From Rhyacichthys aspro (lineage: Eukaryota; Chordata; Actinopteri; Gobiiformes; Rhyacichthyidae), in the NCBI GenBank assembly GCA_036850595.1, contig CM072170.1, forward strand, positions 11,872,303-11,936,302: a DNA stretch of 64,000 bases. The letters are read 5' to 3'. A program made the translations under genes and the position numbers. The notes beneath the pieces were generated by a model. That model searched no databases. It worked only from the letters and a program-made list of their open reading frames with translations, and was not told where the DNA came from. Every line of letters begins with the position of its first letter. Position 1 is the first letter of the stretch. Below are positions 11,000 to 21,774 of the stretch, one piece after another.

Positions 11000-12289
11000 T
11001 ATATGCCGAAGCAAAAATACAATATCAAGTCCTTACATCATAATATTCAACAACAATATTACATGTATTCTTATCATTCCTATTGAGAAGCTCTATTAGG
11101 AACTCTCAGATGCCAATAAATGTTACAAATATTACATGCTACATGTTTCGCTGAGGTCAGTTTATATATGCTTCAGCTGCACTGTTGGACTTTCTTGGAA
11201 CATATCTAGAAAATAACTGGGCCATAGGTTTAGAAACAAAAAGGAGAAGTGGAAAGAGTGACAGAGGGAAAGGGAAGAAAAGAAACTAAATCGGGAGGCG
11301 GAGTATAAAGTTAATCCAGTCTGAATCGACAGACCCGGCTGCAGGAGTGACACTGAAAACAGTTTTTCTTTTCTTTCTTTTCTCAGCAAATTTGCCCTCT
11401 CCCCTCTCCCTCTCTGTATGCTTCCTCCCGTGCCTCTCACTATTTTTCTGCCTTCTTATCCTTTTTAATTAGAGGGGCTATTCTGCTGCACAGAGGACCT
11501 TAATCCCCAACTGACCAACAATGCAAAAAGCTAGCCTTTGAACAGCCGACCTGCACCCCTCAGCCTTAGACTCCCCCGCCGCGGCTGCTGCCACCATTCA
11601 CCGTCCTGCCCAAACACTCCACTGGTTCCACCGTTGGAAAAACCAGCCACTCTCCCCTCTACAACTTCTTGTTCAGTACATCTTGAACAAAGCACTTGGG
11701 GAAACCAACCAAGGTCTGAATGAGCATTTCAATATCCGCCAGTTCTCGAAAAGCTTTGGTCTGCATCAAGGTTGAGGTCAAATGCCAGATGACTCAAAGA
11801 AATCTCCTGAATTAGTGAGGTTTTCTCTGAAATGTATTTTGTAGGAAATTTTTTATGGATGAGATGAACATTGCTATAATGACCGAAATGCATCAGATAC
11901 AAGTCCATCAGAGAATAAGTTTGAGGGGCTAGTTATGAGTAGCTGGTGCTAGAAAGGTGAGGCAATCCAGTAAGGGCCTTGTTGCTTTGCTAGTTGATTA
12001 TGTGCCACCATTAATTGTAAACTACAAACAGATAGATAAAAGTAAAGATGTAGTAAAGGTTTGGCTAAATTAGTCATTAAAGATGAAAGAATTTGGGTAA
12101 TAAATTAATCAAACAATTAAAGGCACAGCAGTCCCTCTCTCTCCCTCTATTTTTTTTTTAAATGCTCTAATTTCTATGCTAATGATAAGAATGTTTCATA
12201 TATGCCTGAAAGTAGCTGAGCTAATTTTTTTCTATAATTTTGTTCAAGCAGATTTTCTGTCAACATTTCGGCAACATAGCAGTTTGACA

Positions 12290-12760
12290 AGTTGCCACTG
12301 GAGCACAATAACGGTCATCACCCTTTCAACCCTGCCCTGTATGTAAATGACAGAGAAATGAATTTTCTTTCTCCAGTGACAAACACTATTTTTGTTGCTC
12401 GCTTCGCTGGCTCTACACTACCTCATAACAGACGAGGAAATAGAGGCCAGCCAAACTCTCAGCTTTCCTAATCACAGGCCCAATATTTCCATAGCAGGCA
12501 ATTAGCATCTCGCTTTTATGTGTGAAATGACTGAGGCGAGAGAAGGAACGAGTTGGGGAGTGAGGCACTGTAAAAACAGAGAGAATAAAAGAGTAATTAA
12601 GATGTTGGGTGAGCGAAGGACAGACACATGCAGTCTGCTGCCGTGTGATTTGAGGCTTGCAGGCCCAGTAATTAGCCCTTCATTGTGAGATAATGGACTT
12701 GGCCGGTCTTCTTGGTTCCCTGAGCTACCCAGCTCAACTCGACCCACGAAAGGTCAAAGG
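12290..12760. promoter_or_regulatory. Candidate regulatory island
   Basis: About 470 bases of unique, mixed-composition DNA with CTAATCACAGG, GGCAATTAGCAT and AGTAATTAGCCC cores. No gene was seen. It resembles non-coding elements around developmental genes, but this is a pattern judgement only. Confidence 0.22.
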
Positions 12761-13249
12761 CCACAATGTGCAGTTTGGCTCCTATATGTTTCTTTGTTGC
12801 CAAATTATGCTGTGGAATAGATTTTCAGGTTTGCAATATCAAAATGATATTAATGCTATTGGTGACAATAACAAAAGAATAGAATCTGTCACTGCATTAA
12901 GCTGCACTTTATCATTATTCAAGTCATTTCCTTTTGTAACAGATGAGTGTGTCAGTGCAAGTGTTGCCCAGCTTTGAGCAGTGGGAGTCATCAGTCTCTT
13001 GGCCTATCATTCCTTTCTCGCGCCATCTTTAGAAGAGCAGTAATCTGTGAACCCTGAATCATAAGCTTTGGGTAAATCTATGTAATACGGGTAATTCGAT
13101 GAAGCAGTATTTTCCTGGTGAGAGGCAAAATCCTGTTGACTATTCAAGGATTGAATCATCCAACAGTAATGCCATTAGACCAGTGCCACGGATTCCTTGG
13201 AAAATGCTGTTTAATTGCCAGTAACCAGCCATTGTTTGGTGACGGGTAA

Positions 13250-13450
13250 ACAGTAGCTAAGGAGGGGGGCGAATGAGGAAGCGTGTGAAAAAGATGGCCT
13301 CTTCGGCTTCAGCCAATCGCCATTGACAGACGGATTTACTCAGGCTCGATGAAGCCCGCGCTGCAAAGTGGCAGAGGCGCTGGCTTAACTAAAGTCTTCA
13401 AGAGTATAAATGCAGAGTAACTCTTTCCTTTTAACACAGGATTTGCTCAA
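13250..13450. promoter_or_regulatory. GC-balanced candidate enhancer
   Basis: Sharply bounded high-complexity block containing AGCCAATCGC (a CCAAT box) next to a TGACAGACGG motif of MEIS/TGIF type. It is followed by AT-richer DNA. Candidate non-coding element; no open frame of note. Confidence 0.22.
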
Positions 13451-14909
13451 CAATGCGATTTAGGGGGTGTCTATTCACGATAGACATTTTTTGAGAGGCA
13501 AGGTTTATAAGGATCAAGCCTTGTTGCTCACGTTTATTAGAGCCAGACTCGGCAGCTCAGTGATTGTTGGTCGTTGTAATCGCCAAGCAGTTTATCCATG
13601 TTTGTGTTTGGCTTTTTGTTCATACATCATAACACTAGACCTATTCTTTTCATCTGCGCTGAACGTTTAAGAACAATAACTCAACCCACTACCAACCATT
13701 CACTACAAGTACAAATATTAACTGTCAAAATCAACACAACTCTCATGAAGCTACTCAAAGGCTGAAGCTATTCTTTTTCTTTTTACTTACTAATCCAATG
13801 TTTATCACACACAGTTTTTTCATGAGACGTGGAACATCTGATGTGCATTGTTGTTCATCCCTGCGGCCCCCTGCTCTCAGGCCTGTCCTGGAGGATGCAG
13901 ATTGGAAGTGAGAGGTGTGGCAGGCCGTGGTTCGCCTCCATTGTGAGCTGGTGCCTGGGAGACGAGCAGCACTGCCGGGCCAGACGCTGATTGGGTTTGA
14001 CACTGCGTCCAGGAGGCGAGAAGAAGCTTTTCTTTTTGCTCTTTTTTACTATAAGTAGGAGAGAGCTGTTTTGTATAAAAGACCCCTCCTCTCCTTGAAC
14101 TCCCCCTGTTCCCGTTGTGCTCCTCGCCCTCCTCCTTCTCCTTGGCTCTCGTTTTCACTCTGCTCTCTACATGCCCATACTAACTTCTTTTCTCAGATTT
14201 AAAGCAGACTTTTTCTTTTGTCTTCTTCTTTTATTGTCCTTCTCACACAATGTTAACTTGTGGATTTCATCCTCAGCTTTAAAACATCACATTTCTTTTG
14301 ATGTACTCTTCTCAAAACTGTTACAGTGAGAATATTAAAAAGAGACGGCAACTAAATCCAGCTCTTTGCTTAGACTTGACACTTTGCCACATACTGAGCC
14401 CGTAGTTTAACGTAGTGCGGACTCTTTTGCCTGTGATTCCTAATCCCCTTGCCCCAGGCTATGGATACACACTGCAACAGTAAGATTTTACCTTTACCTA
14501 CACCTTTCCAGTGCCTGAGGTATTTATTGTTTTTGAAGAACCTATTTAAGTTTGGAATACAGCTTGCTATCAAAACTCAATTTTCTTCACAGAAAACACA
14601 AAAAGTGAGTCTAGACTGAGATCATACCTTGAGGATAAAGGGGTTTATGAGGTTAAATATGACCTTATGAATACTGTATGAGGTAAATGAAACAGGCAAA
14701 GAAAGAAGGTGGAGTTTTATTTGAGCAACATGAATTGATAGATCTTCCATGACGATTACCAAAGGAGAGCACAGGCCTCTATCAGCTTAATAGAGCCACT
14801 AATGACTAGCTCTATTAGTTTAAAATATGCTTTTATCGCTGTGCCCTTAGATGACAGTATCCTTTCATTAGACATGTCTGCCTCATATCTCACTTTGCAC
14901 CCAGAGGAA

Positions 14910-15235
14910 ACTGTGAACGGATTAATTTTATGATGGACCCCCTGCCTCCTCCTCCTCTTCTTCTTCTTCACTCCTTACCTCCCTCCCTCATTCCCTCCAC
15001 TCAGCTCCCAGCCACAGCCAGGGACCCAGGAGGAATAGTGTCTTTGTCGCCCTGCCGTTTCGGAGTTGAGGAACAAGAGGAGTTTAATCCTCATTGTCCA
15101 GGAGACTGCAGAGGGTGAGGGGGGGTCCTCCGGCTGTAAAATGATCCAACTGGCCTCGGCTAATCCCCTCATAACCCCCACTCCCAGGCCTGACCCCCCT
15201 CCCGGACTTAATTCTGGCCCCTGTATCACAATATC
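14910..15235. promoter_or_regulatory. Cluster of three bicoid-type (OTX) sites
   Basis: GGATTA at 14919-14924, TAATCC at 15085-15090 and TAATCC at 15161-15166 fall within about 250 bases, separated by a CT-rich stretch (14938-15005) and GC-rich unique DNA. TAATCC/GGATTA is the site of Lys50 homeodomain proteins such as OTX2, GSC and PITX. The element is about 9 kb upstream of otx2 and could mediate auto- or cross-regulation. Binding is inferred. Confidence 0.3.
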
Positions 15236-18200
15236 ACTTTATATGCATACAAGCACAAAGCTCAAATATATAGTACCGAATTGGACGAATCATTTAAAAC
15301 AAACGTGTCAAGACAACCAAGTGTTTTTTTTTTTCTAATACTTTTTATCTGCTGCTTAAGTTCAGAGATGTCATTCAAAGTTATGCTGTAAGTGGTTTAA
15401 GGGGATACGTTTAAGTGGGATTTAACTTAATCACCTGCACATGCGCTTAATCAAGTAGCAACTTCCACTCTGGGTAGTTATTTGACCACCAGCGAAGTGT
15501 CTAATTGACGAGTCGAAGACAAGCCTCTTGACAAAAACAATATGATATTCAGTCTTCTGTTTCCATAAAGCGGACATAAGTAAACAGATTTGGTTATAAC
15601 TGAATGTGGGGACACAAGACAAACAACAAACAGCATATTGTCATTATTAGTGTGATTAGGGATGATGGCTGAGTGGATGTGTTTGTACCACTATATGTGA
15701 GTAAATTCAAAAGTGGGTTGATAAAATATGAAACCCAATAAATAGTCATTATTGTTGTGCTCATTAGCTAGAGGATTATTTCCACTTTAGACAGGACTGG
15801 ACATCTATTTGACGTTAAGTCTTTTTCAAACGATGCTCTTAAATCTCTCTTGAATTTTCCTACCTTGTGCAGACCCGTCCTACTTCTCTCTCTCTCTCTC
15901 TTTTTTGCTATGTTCTGTCTTTATTTCTCCTCTGTTTCTCTCTCTTCCCTCCTGCCTTTTCTTTTTCAGCACTGCTCCCTGAGTGACAGCTCAATACCCG
16001 GCTCTCCCAGGCTTATCTAGCCTCAGCAGATGGTTGACTTGGATCACTGTTCATACGCCACGATCTGGGCTGCTGATAAAGACTGTTACAGAGGGAATAT
16101 ATGCTATCTTTCTTGTGCGTGCGCTTTCTTCCTCAACTCCCTCTCTTTTTCTCTCACCTCCTCTTGATCTGCACTTTTGTTTTCCGCTTCTTTTCAAAAA
16201 CACCTCTCATCTCTGTTTTTCTCCTTTCCATTTGGGCACCTGGGCCTTCTCTTCTCCTTGTGATGTCCTCCACCTTCCCTGAGTCTTTGTCTCTCGCACC
16301 CCCTCACTACCATCAGCACTAACTCCCCTCTGTCTCCTCTCATCCCTCCATCCCTGTGCATTGAATCTGGTGCTGCATGATTGTCTCTGCTTCCCTGCTG
16401 GGCTGGCGCCTGTCTAAAGGGCCCCAGGACCCTCACACACTGAGGGGCTCCAACCATGCCAGAGATGCCCTCTCCTCCTATCCTCTCCTCTGCAGCTCGT
16501 ATCACTCCATCTAGTCGCTCTTTATCTCTTCAGGATAGAAGAAAAGGTTAAAGTGTGTGTCTTTTTTGTCCCTATCTTGTTTTAAACTTACATACACACA
16601 TTTAATATATATATACTTGTGTATATTAAAAAGGTAACTGATATCGTTTCAAGTACAGCCAGGTTGTCTTCAAGTGATGGTGCACTCTGTTTCATTTATA
16701 CTGATTGATTTAATGCTGTTCTCACATATTTTTGTTTGTTTTATTTTACACAGGACAATCATCAAAGCAAAGAGAAGGGTTTCAACTGCTGCACTGAAAT
16801 GAAAATGCCCAGAGTGCTGGAAGCAAAGTGAAAAAGAACATCCACTGTACCTTGGGGAGCAGCCTGGCAAACTGATCACTTGAGGTTGTAATTCTGAACT
16901 GGAACTAAAACCAGTTTAAACCGAGAACCAACACCAAAAGTAAGACGAAGGATAAAACCAGTATTAAACCAAAACTACACTAAGTATAACTAATCTGGTT
17001 CCTAATTATTTTGAACAGTGCTACCCACCGTGCCACAAATAGCTAAAAGCTACTCCACTCATTTGTGTATTTTGAAATGTTGCATAAAAGTACTTATATA
17101 TATATTATATATAGTATATTTTGGGAAATGTACTCATGAAGTGCTCTTCAATTTAACTTTATTAATCCTCAGTTCAGTATAGCTTCAATCTTCCACTACT
17201 TCAGCCAGAGTATCTCCAAACCAATACCTGGCCTAACCAGTCCTATCAGTTTTTCAAATCTCCTGCAGTCTCTTTTATCTGACAATTTACCTCCCCACCT
17301 GGAAACTAAAATAAACTAAATCCTGGGCTAAATGCATTAAAAAAAAAACACACAACAAAACCAAAAGCTAAACCAGGACAATACCAGGGTGTAAACTCCG
17401 CAGCACTTTGTCAGGCCCAGGACTAAAGTCCTGGTGAACATGGATGCCAACATCATATGTGTGAAAACTTCTCCCCTTTCCGTTTTGCTGGTTGCTCTCT
17501 TGAATTTACACTGGACAGTTTGCAGCCATCTTAATCTGAACGGTGGAATCTGGCAAGCACTCAGGAGCACCTGCATCCGTCCAGCCTGACCCGCTTTTGT
17601 TCTGGTTCTACCCCCTAACTTTAGCTCCTAATTAACCCAACAGAAACTAATTAAATACAGCTCTAGTGGACCAGACGCCCGACCAAAAAAAAAAAAAGAG
17701 AAGTGGTAGCAGGGGGACACAAAGTGAGCCAATGTGACAGGCATGAGTAGGAAAGAAAGGGGGGAAAACATGGAGATCCAGACAGACAGCGGGACAGTGG
17801 GGAAGCCATCAGATTGAGGGTCTGGGTTGTGGTTGTCAACCACTGGCCTCCTTTAAGTGCTGTTTTGGTGGTGTTTTGGGGGCTCTTCCTCTTAGATGGG
17901 TATGGGTGCCAACAGCTGTAATCACAGGCACACCAGTCACATGATGCAACCGATGCCCTGGAGACATTTGGAAACGGGAGAGAGAGGAGCAGCAATGAGA
18001 CAAGAGGTTTGAAAAAAGAAAACGAGGGGGAGAAAAGAATTTGAGAAGATTCTGAGAGAAAAAAATGAATATGACTTTGTTGTAGCCAAGTGTCTCTGGC
18101 AAGACGCTGCTCCTAGTCCCAGGCACGGCTCACTAAGTGATAGAGAAAGTAATTAAGAGAAGCCTGTTCAAGTAGATAGGCCCGTGAAAGAGATTTGAAG

Positions 18201-18775
18201 AGGGGAACTGATTGTGCATGTCTGATTCCAGCTCTTCAGAGAGTTCAAAGCCCTAAGGCTTAGTTTTCAAAGGACCATCATTCTCCACCTCTATTTCCCT
18301 GTAACATATATTTACAAACAATACGTTACCCATTTTTTACCCAGCACAATTCTTATGAGTTTGCATTGTTCAGTGTAGGGCAGAAACAGCCACCATCTAC
18401 CCCTATGACTGTGCAAGTCATCACTTTATTTTACATAACAATGCTTCTCATTTATGCAGTAACATTCATGACACCAAATTACGTCACAGGTCACACTCTG
18501 TCTTTCACACAATCCACTGATATACTCAATTGATCCATGTGTAGAAATGAAAGCAAAACTGTACTGCATTAAAGCTGTGGTGTTAATGGTGTCATCCTTT
18601 AGTCTAAAAAAATGCTTTTCATGTATGTAGTGTGTCTCTAAACGCTCACCACAGACACCTTTCAGGCATAAACCAAAAAAGAATTGCTACCCATAGTATT
18701 TTTGGGGTTAGGCTATGTTTAAAATTAAAGTGACCACCTAATGGCTTGATAGCCTTACTTCAACAATATCAAGCT

Positions 18776-18904
18776 GGTGGCGACATCTACTGGTTAAATA
18801 TTGACATAGAAATTACACGAAGTAGGTCTATGTGTTCCGCTTGGCGCCCTCTACTGATGGGAACAAGGGACCTCAGTTTGACATTGTGGACCAGTAGATG
18901 TAGC
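18776..18904. promoter_or_regulatory. Cluster of CTCF-like motifs between otx2 domain and naa30
   Basis: The best site is on the minus strand at 18844-18857 (TCAGTAGAGGGCGC), one mismatch from the CTCF core CCASYAGRKGGCRS. Two weaker related sequences lie nearby: CCAGTAGATGTCGC on the minus strand around 18783-18796, and CCAGTAGATGTAGC on the plus strand at 18891-18904. The cluster sits between the otx2 regulatory domain and the broadly expressed naa30 gene, where an insulator would be expected. Occupancy is inferred. Confidence 0.35.
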
Positions 18905-19076
18905 TCTGTAGGTCCTACTGCTTTAGGAAGTTTTCGATTTTGTATTTAGACACACTTTGAGCTTTCTCGTTTAGACTTTAAAGTACTGCTTTAAAAAACT
19001 TAGGCATTAGTAAATGACCGTGACAGCACCTGTCATACGTTACGCACTGTCGTAAAACGCATCTGTTTGTGTTGCA

Positions 19077-19202
19077 ATGGCGTTTGTCGCGACATCACTT
19101 TACGGCAGCGGGGAAATCGAGGAGAAAGCAGCGACTAACGTCGCCAACGGATACGTTATTGCCTCAACGATCCTCGGATTTATCCTATATTCGGTAAAAT
19201 AA
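19077..19202 (+). CDS. Upstream ORF encoding a 41-aa putative membrane microprotein
   Basis: An ATG in good context (G at -3, G at +4) opens a 41-codon frame ending in TAA at 19200-19202, 89 bases before the naa30 start codon. The peptide begins MAFVATSLYGSGEIEEKA, is polar and acidic at first, then has a hydrophobic stretch (GYVIASTILGFILYS) compatible with one membrane span, and ends VK. The frame is rich in CpG codons like the adjacent naa30 exon. It may be a regulatory uORF, an independent microprotein on a bicistronic naa30 mRNA, or a first exon that splices at the weak donor TCG/gtaaaa (19194). I do not recognise a homologue. Confidence 0.35.
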   Translation: MAFVATSLYGSGEIEEKAATNVANGYVIASTILGFILYSVK

Positions 19203-19291
19203 CGTGTATATTGTTCGTTTATCCCTTGGCCTTGTGGATGACATTGTGTTTAACGTTTTTAAAGCGTGAATCTCCACCTTAATGCGGTGGG

Positions 19292-21774
19292 ATGGCCACA
19301 GTGCCGCCTGGGCCTAGTAGCGCAGTGCCTGCATCCCCGGCTGAAGCAGCTCCTTTCCCCGGGGCTGGGGGCTCGGAGCTGGCCAAAGGAGACGGAGAAC
19401 CGACCTGCCATCTGCCGGACTGTGTACCTGCCATAGAAAACAAGTCGCTGCCAGTAACCGAAGTGAAAAGCTCGGCGAAGAAAAAGCAAAAAAACATGCT
19501 AGCACGAGCTAGCCCAGCGGCACTGCACCTCCAAATGCAAGCTCGAGAGCAGCAGCAGCAGCTAAACGGCTTGGCCAGTCCCACAGAGGACATTGACAGC
19601 CACCAACACACAGGAAACCGGCCTGACAATCCCAGACCGTCCGTGGACAACTGTGATGGCAGCAGTGCCGAGGGTTACTCGGTTGTTAGAAACAATAGTG
19701 ATCGTTGCCAACACGAAGGCCACAGCCCCTTCTCCAAAAACGGCACTCAGTCGCCGCTGGTTAACAATAGCATGAACGGGATGCCGGCTTTTACGAGAAT
19801 TGACGAGGCCCATAAACGCACCCAGGATGACGGGAAACAGGGGTTTGAACACACGGAGCCCTCCAGTCCCACACGAGGCGAGCCTCCGGACGGGCCAAAT
19901 GAGGCAGAGAAGCTGGATGACAGGCAGCAGCCGCCCGCTGCCGAGCTGGCCAACCTGCATCTGAGCTCTCCGCTATCGGCGGATCACGAGAGCCACGGAA
20001 TACGTTATGTTCGCTACGAATCCGAACTGCAGATGCCGTGGATCATGAGACTCATCACCAAGGACTTATCTGAACCTTATTCAATTTATACATACAGGTA
20101 CTTCATCCACAACTGGCCGCAGCTCTGCTTTCTGGTGAGTATGACACAACAATTCTCCAATGCACATGTTCCCTCTTTACTTTACAGTACAAGCACTAAC
20201 AGTGTGCCCCCGATTTACTGTTGTCTGGAACCTTTTGTGAGACTGGGTGTGACTGTTTCTAGATTCCACCAGCTGTCGATACCTTAAAGGCAGGGTTGGA
20301 CCAACTCTTGCATATTGAATAGACGACGTTAGTGCGTAGTGTGTAGTGTTGTAAAGGTTGTTGCTCCAAACATTTTATTTAAAGCACTGTACACTGGTGT
20401 GTACAGTTGACCTAATCTGGCGTGACATTTTGGTTACTCATCTTGTCCAGTAATTTCTATGTAAAGATTATGGAGGAAGAGTTTCATAATTGGCTTTAAC
20501 ATGTATCCATAGTCATTCATACAGATCTGAATTTAGAAAACACGTCCTTTCCTTGTTTCCCCTAAAGCCTCAAGGTCGCAAATAGCCCAGTTCCCATTTG
20601 TCTGGAGTAACACATGTGACATAAGAGGAAGTGTCTTGAAATAAAGGTCAGAGGTCAGCTGAGAGAACCAGCAGAACTGGCACGATGACAGTTTCTGTTG
20701 CCAGGCTAAAGCTGACAAAAGATGGCTGTAGTATGCCATTCTCACAGTTTTGTTTTCTTTGTGTGTGTGTGCGTGTCAGGCCATGGTGGAGCAGGAGTGT
20801 GTTGGAGCCATTGTTTGTAAACTCGACATGCACAAAAAGATGTTCCGCCGCGGCTACATTGCTATGCTGGCTGTGGACTCCAAACACAGAAGGAAAAGTA
20901 TTGGTGAGTTCAATCCTCAGTAGTTTTGGTCATCACTAACCAAATGACTTCATGCAAATGTTAAATCATACAGGTTCTCCACTTAAGAGCATTACTCTTC
21001 ATACTCATCTGATTTCATGAATAATACAAAATAGGCTTGTGCTGACAAAATGTCTTTTTTGCAGGTACTAATTTGGTAAAAAAGGCAATCTATGCTATGG
21101 TGGAGGGTGACTGTGATGAGGTAAGCATATACATGTCTGTTCTTTTAAAAGCAATATATTAAAACAACTCGCATACGAGGCTGGTATGTAGTACTCATGA
21201 GTAACATTGAAATTTTAAGGTTTTTTTAACTGGTCAATGAGGACTAATTTCATGTTGTTAAAGGGAAGTCACATTTGTCTCATTCATTTCAAGGTCTAAT
21301 GTTTCTGCTCTGCCCTTCACTCCGTTTGCTCTCAACCTTGGTTTGAATCAGATATACAGTAGAGAAGTGGACTTTACCTGCCGAACATCCTTGAACACAG
21401 CATATTTGCTTTATAGATTTTATTTGCAACTTGCAAAACATTTTATCAGAAATTCCTATTCTTTGCAGCAGGATCATTTTTCTTTAAACAAAAGTGTGGG
21501 GCTAGTAAAATGCATTCTGTGTGCATCAGCAAATATCAGAGCTATTTCTGTTACATTCTCACACTTTTTTATGAGGTACACTAAACTGCTTTGAGTATGT
21601 GCAAAAAAAAGACAATTGTATTGTTTCTCTTTGCAGGTTGTATTGGAGACAGAGATCACCAACAAATCAGCGCTGAAGCTGTACGAGAACTTGGGCTTTG
21701 TCAGAGACAAGCGGCTGTTCAGATATTACCTGAATGGAGTGGATGCGCTTCGACTCAAACTGTGGCTTCGCTAA
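19292..21774 (+). CDS. naa30: N-alpha-acetyltransferase 30, NatC catalytic subunit
   Basis: Catalytic subunit of the NatC complex, which acetylates the N-terminus of proteins starting Met-hydrophobic while they are translated. Exons 19292-20134, 20780-20903, 21065-21120 and 21637-21774 give 386 aa (human 362). Residues 1-235 are low-complexity and probably disordered, poorly conserved as in the family. The GNAT domain starts near GIRYVRYESELQMP (236) and runs to the C-terminus LRLKLWLR. It includes HKKMFRRGYIAMLAVDS and ENLGFVRDKRLFRYYLNG, almost identical to mammals. The acetyl-CoA loop reads RRKSIG (318-323), where the usual RxxGxG motif has glycine instead of Ser321. A short overlapping upstream ATG (19282) and the 41-codon ORF before it could damp translation. 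A GT repeat abuts the exon 2 acceptor (20757-20776). Its neighbours otx2 and armh4 match vertebrate synteny. Confidence 0.95.

Larger units (their letters stand above)
5729..19076. other. Gene-free regulatory domain upstream of otx2
   Basis: About 13.3 kb with no convincing protein-coding gene on either strand. Open frames here are short and lack recognisable domains. AT-rich filler alternates with compositionally distinct islands rich in homeodomain, POU-like and bicoid-type motifs; the clearest are listed separately. The otx2 promoter and untranslated first exon(s) must lie in the part nearest 5729. The far end, beyond about 18.7 kb, belongs to naa30. This layout, a homeobox gene flanked by non-coding DNA, is typical of vertebrate developmental regulators. 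Confidence 0.6.

Noticed and set aside
13755..14158. Overlapping minus-strand frames of 82 and 93 codons
   Set aside because: No domain and no splice context; better explained as GC-balanced non-coding DNA.
16101..16505. Frames on both strands in CT-rich DNA
   Set aside because: Low-complexity pyrimidine-rich sequence keeps frames open by chance.
19279..19960. Several long minus-strand frames of up to 132 codons
   Set aside because: All are antisense shadows of the large naa30 first exon.
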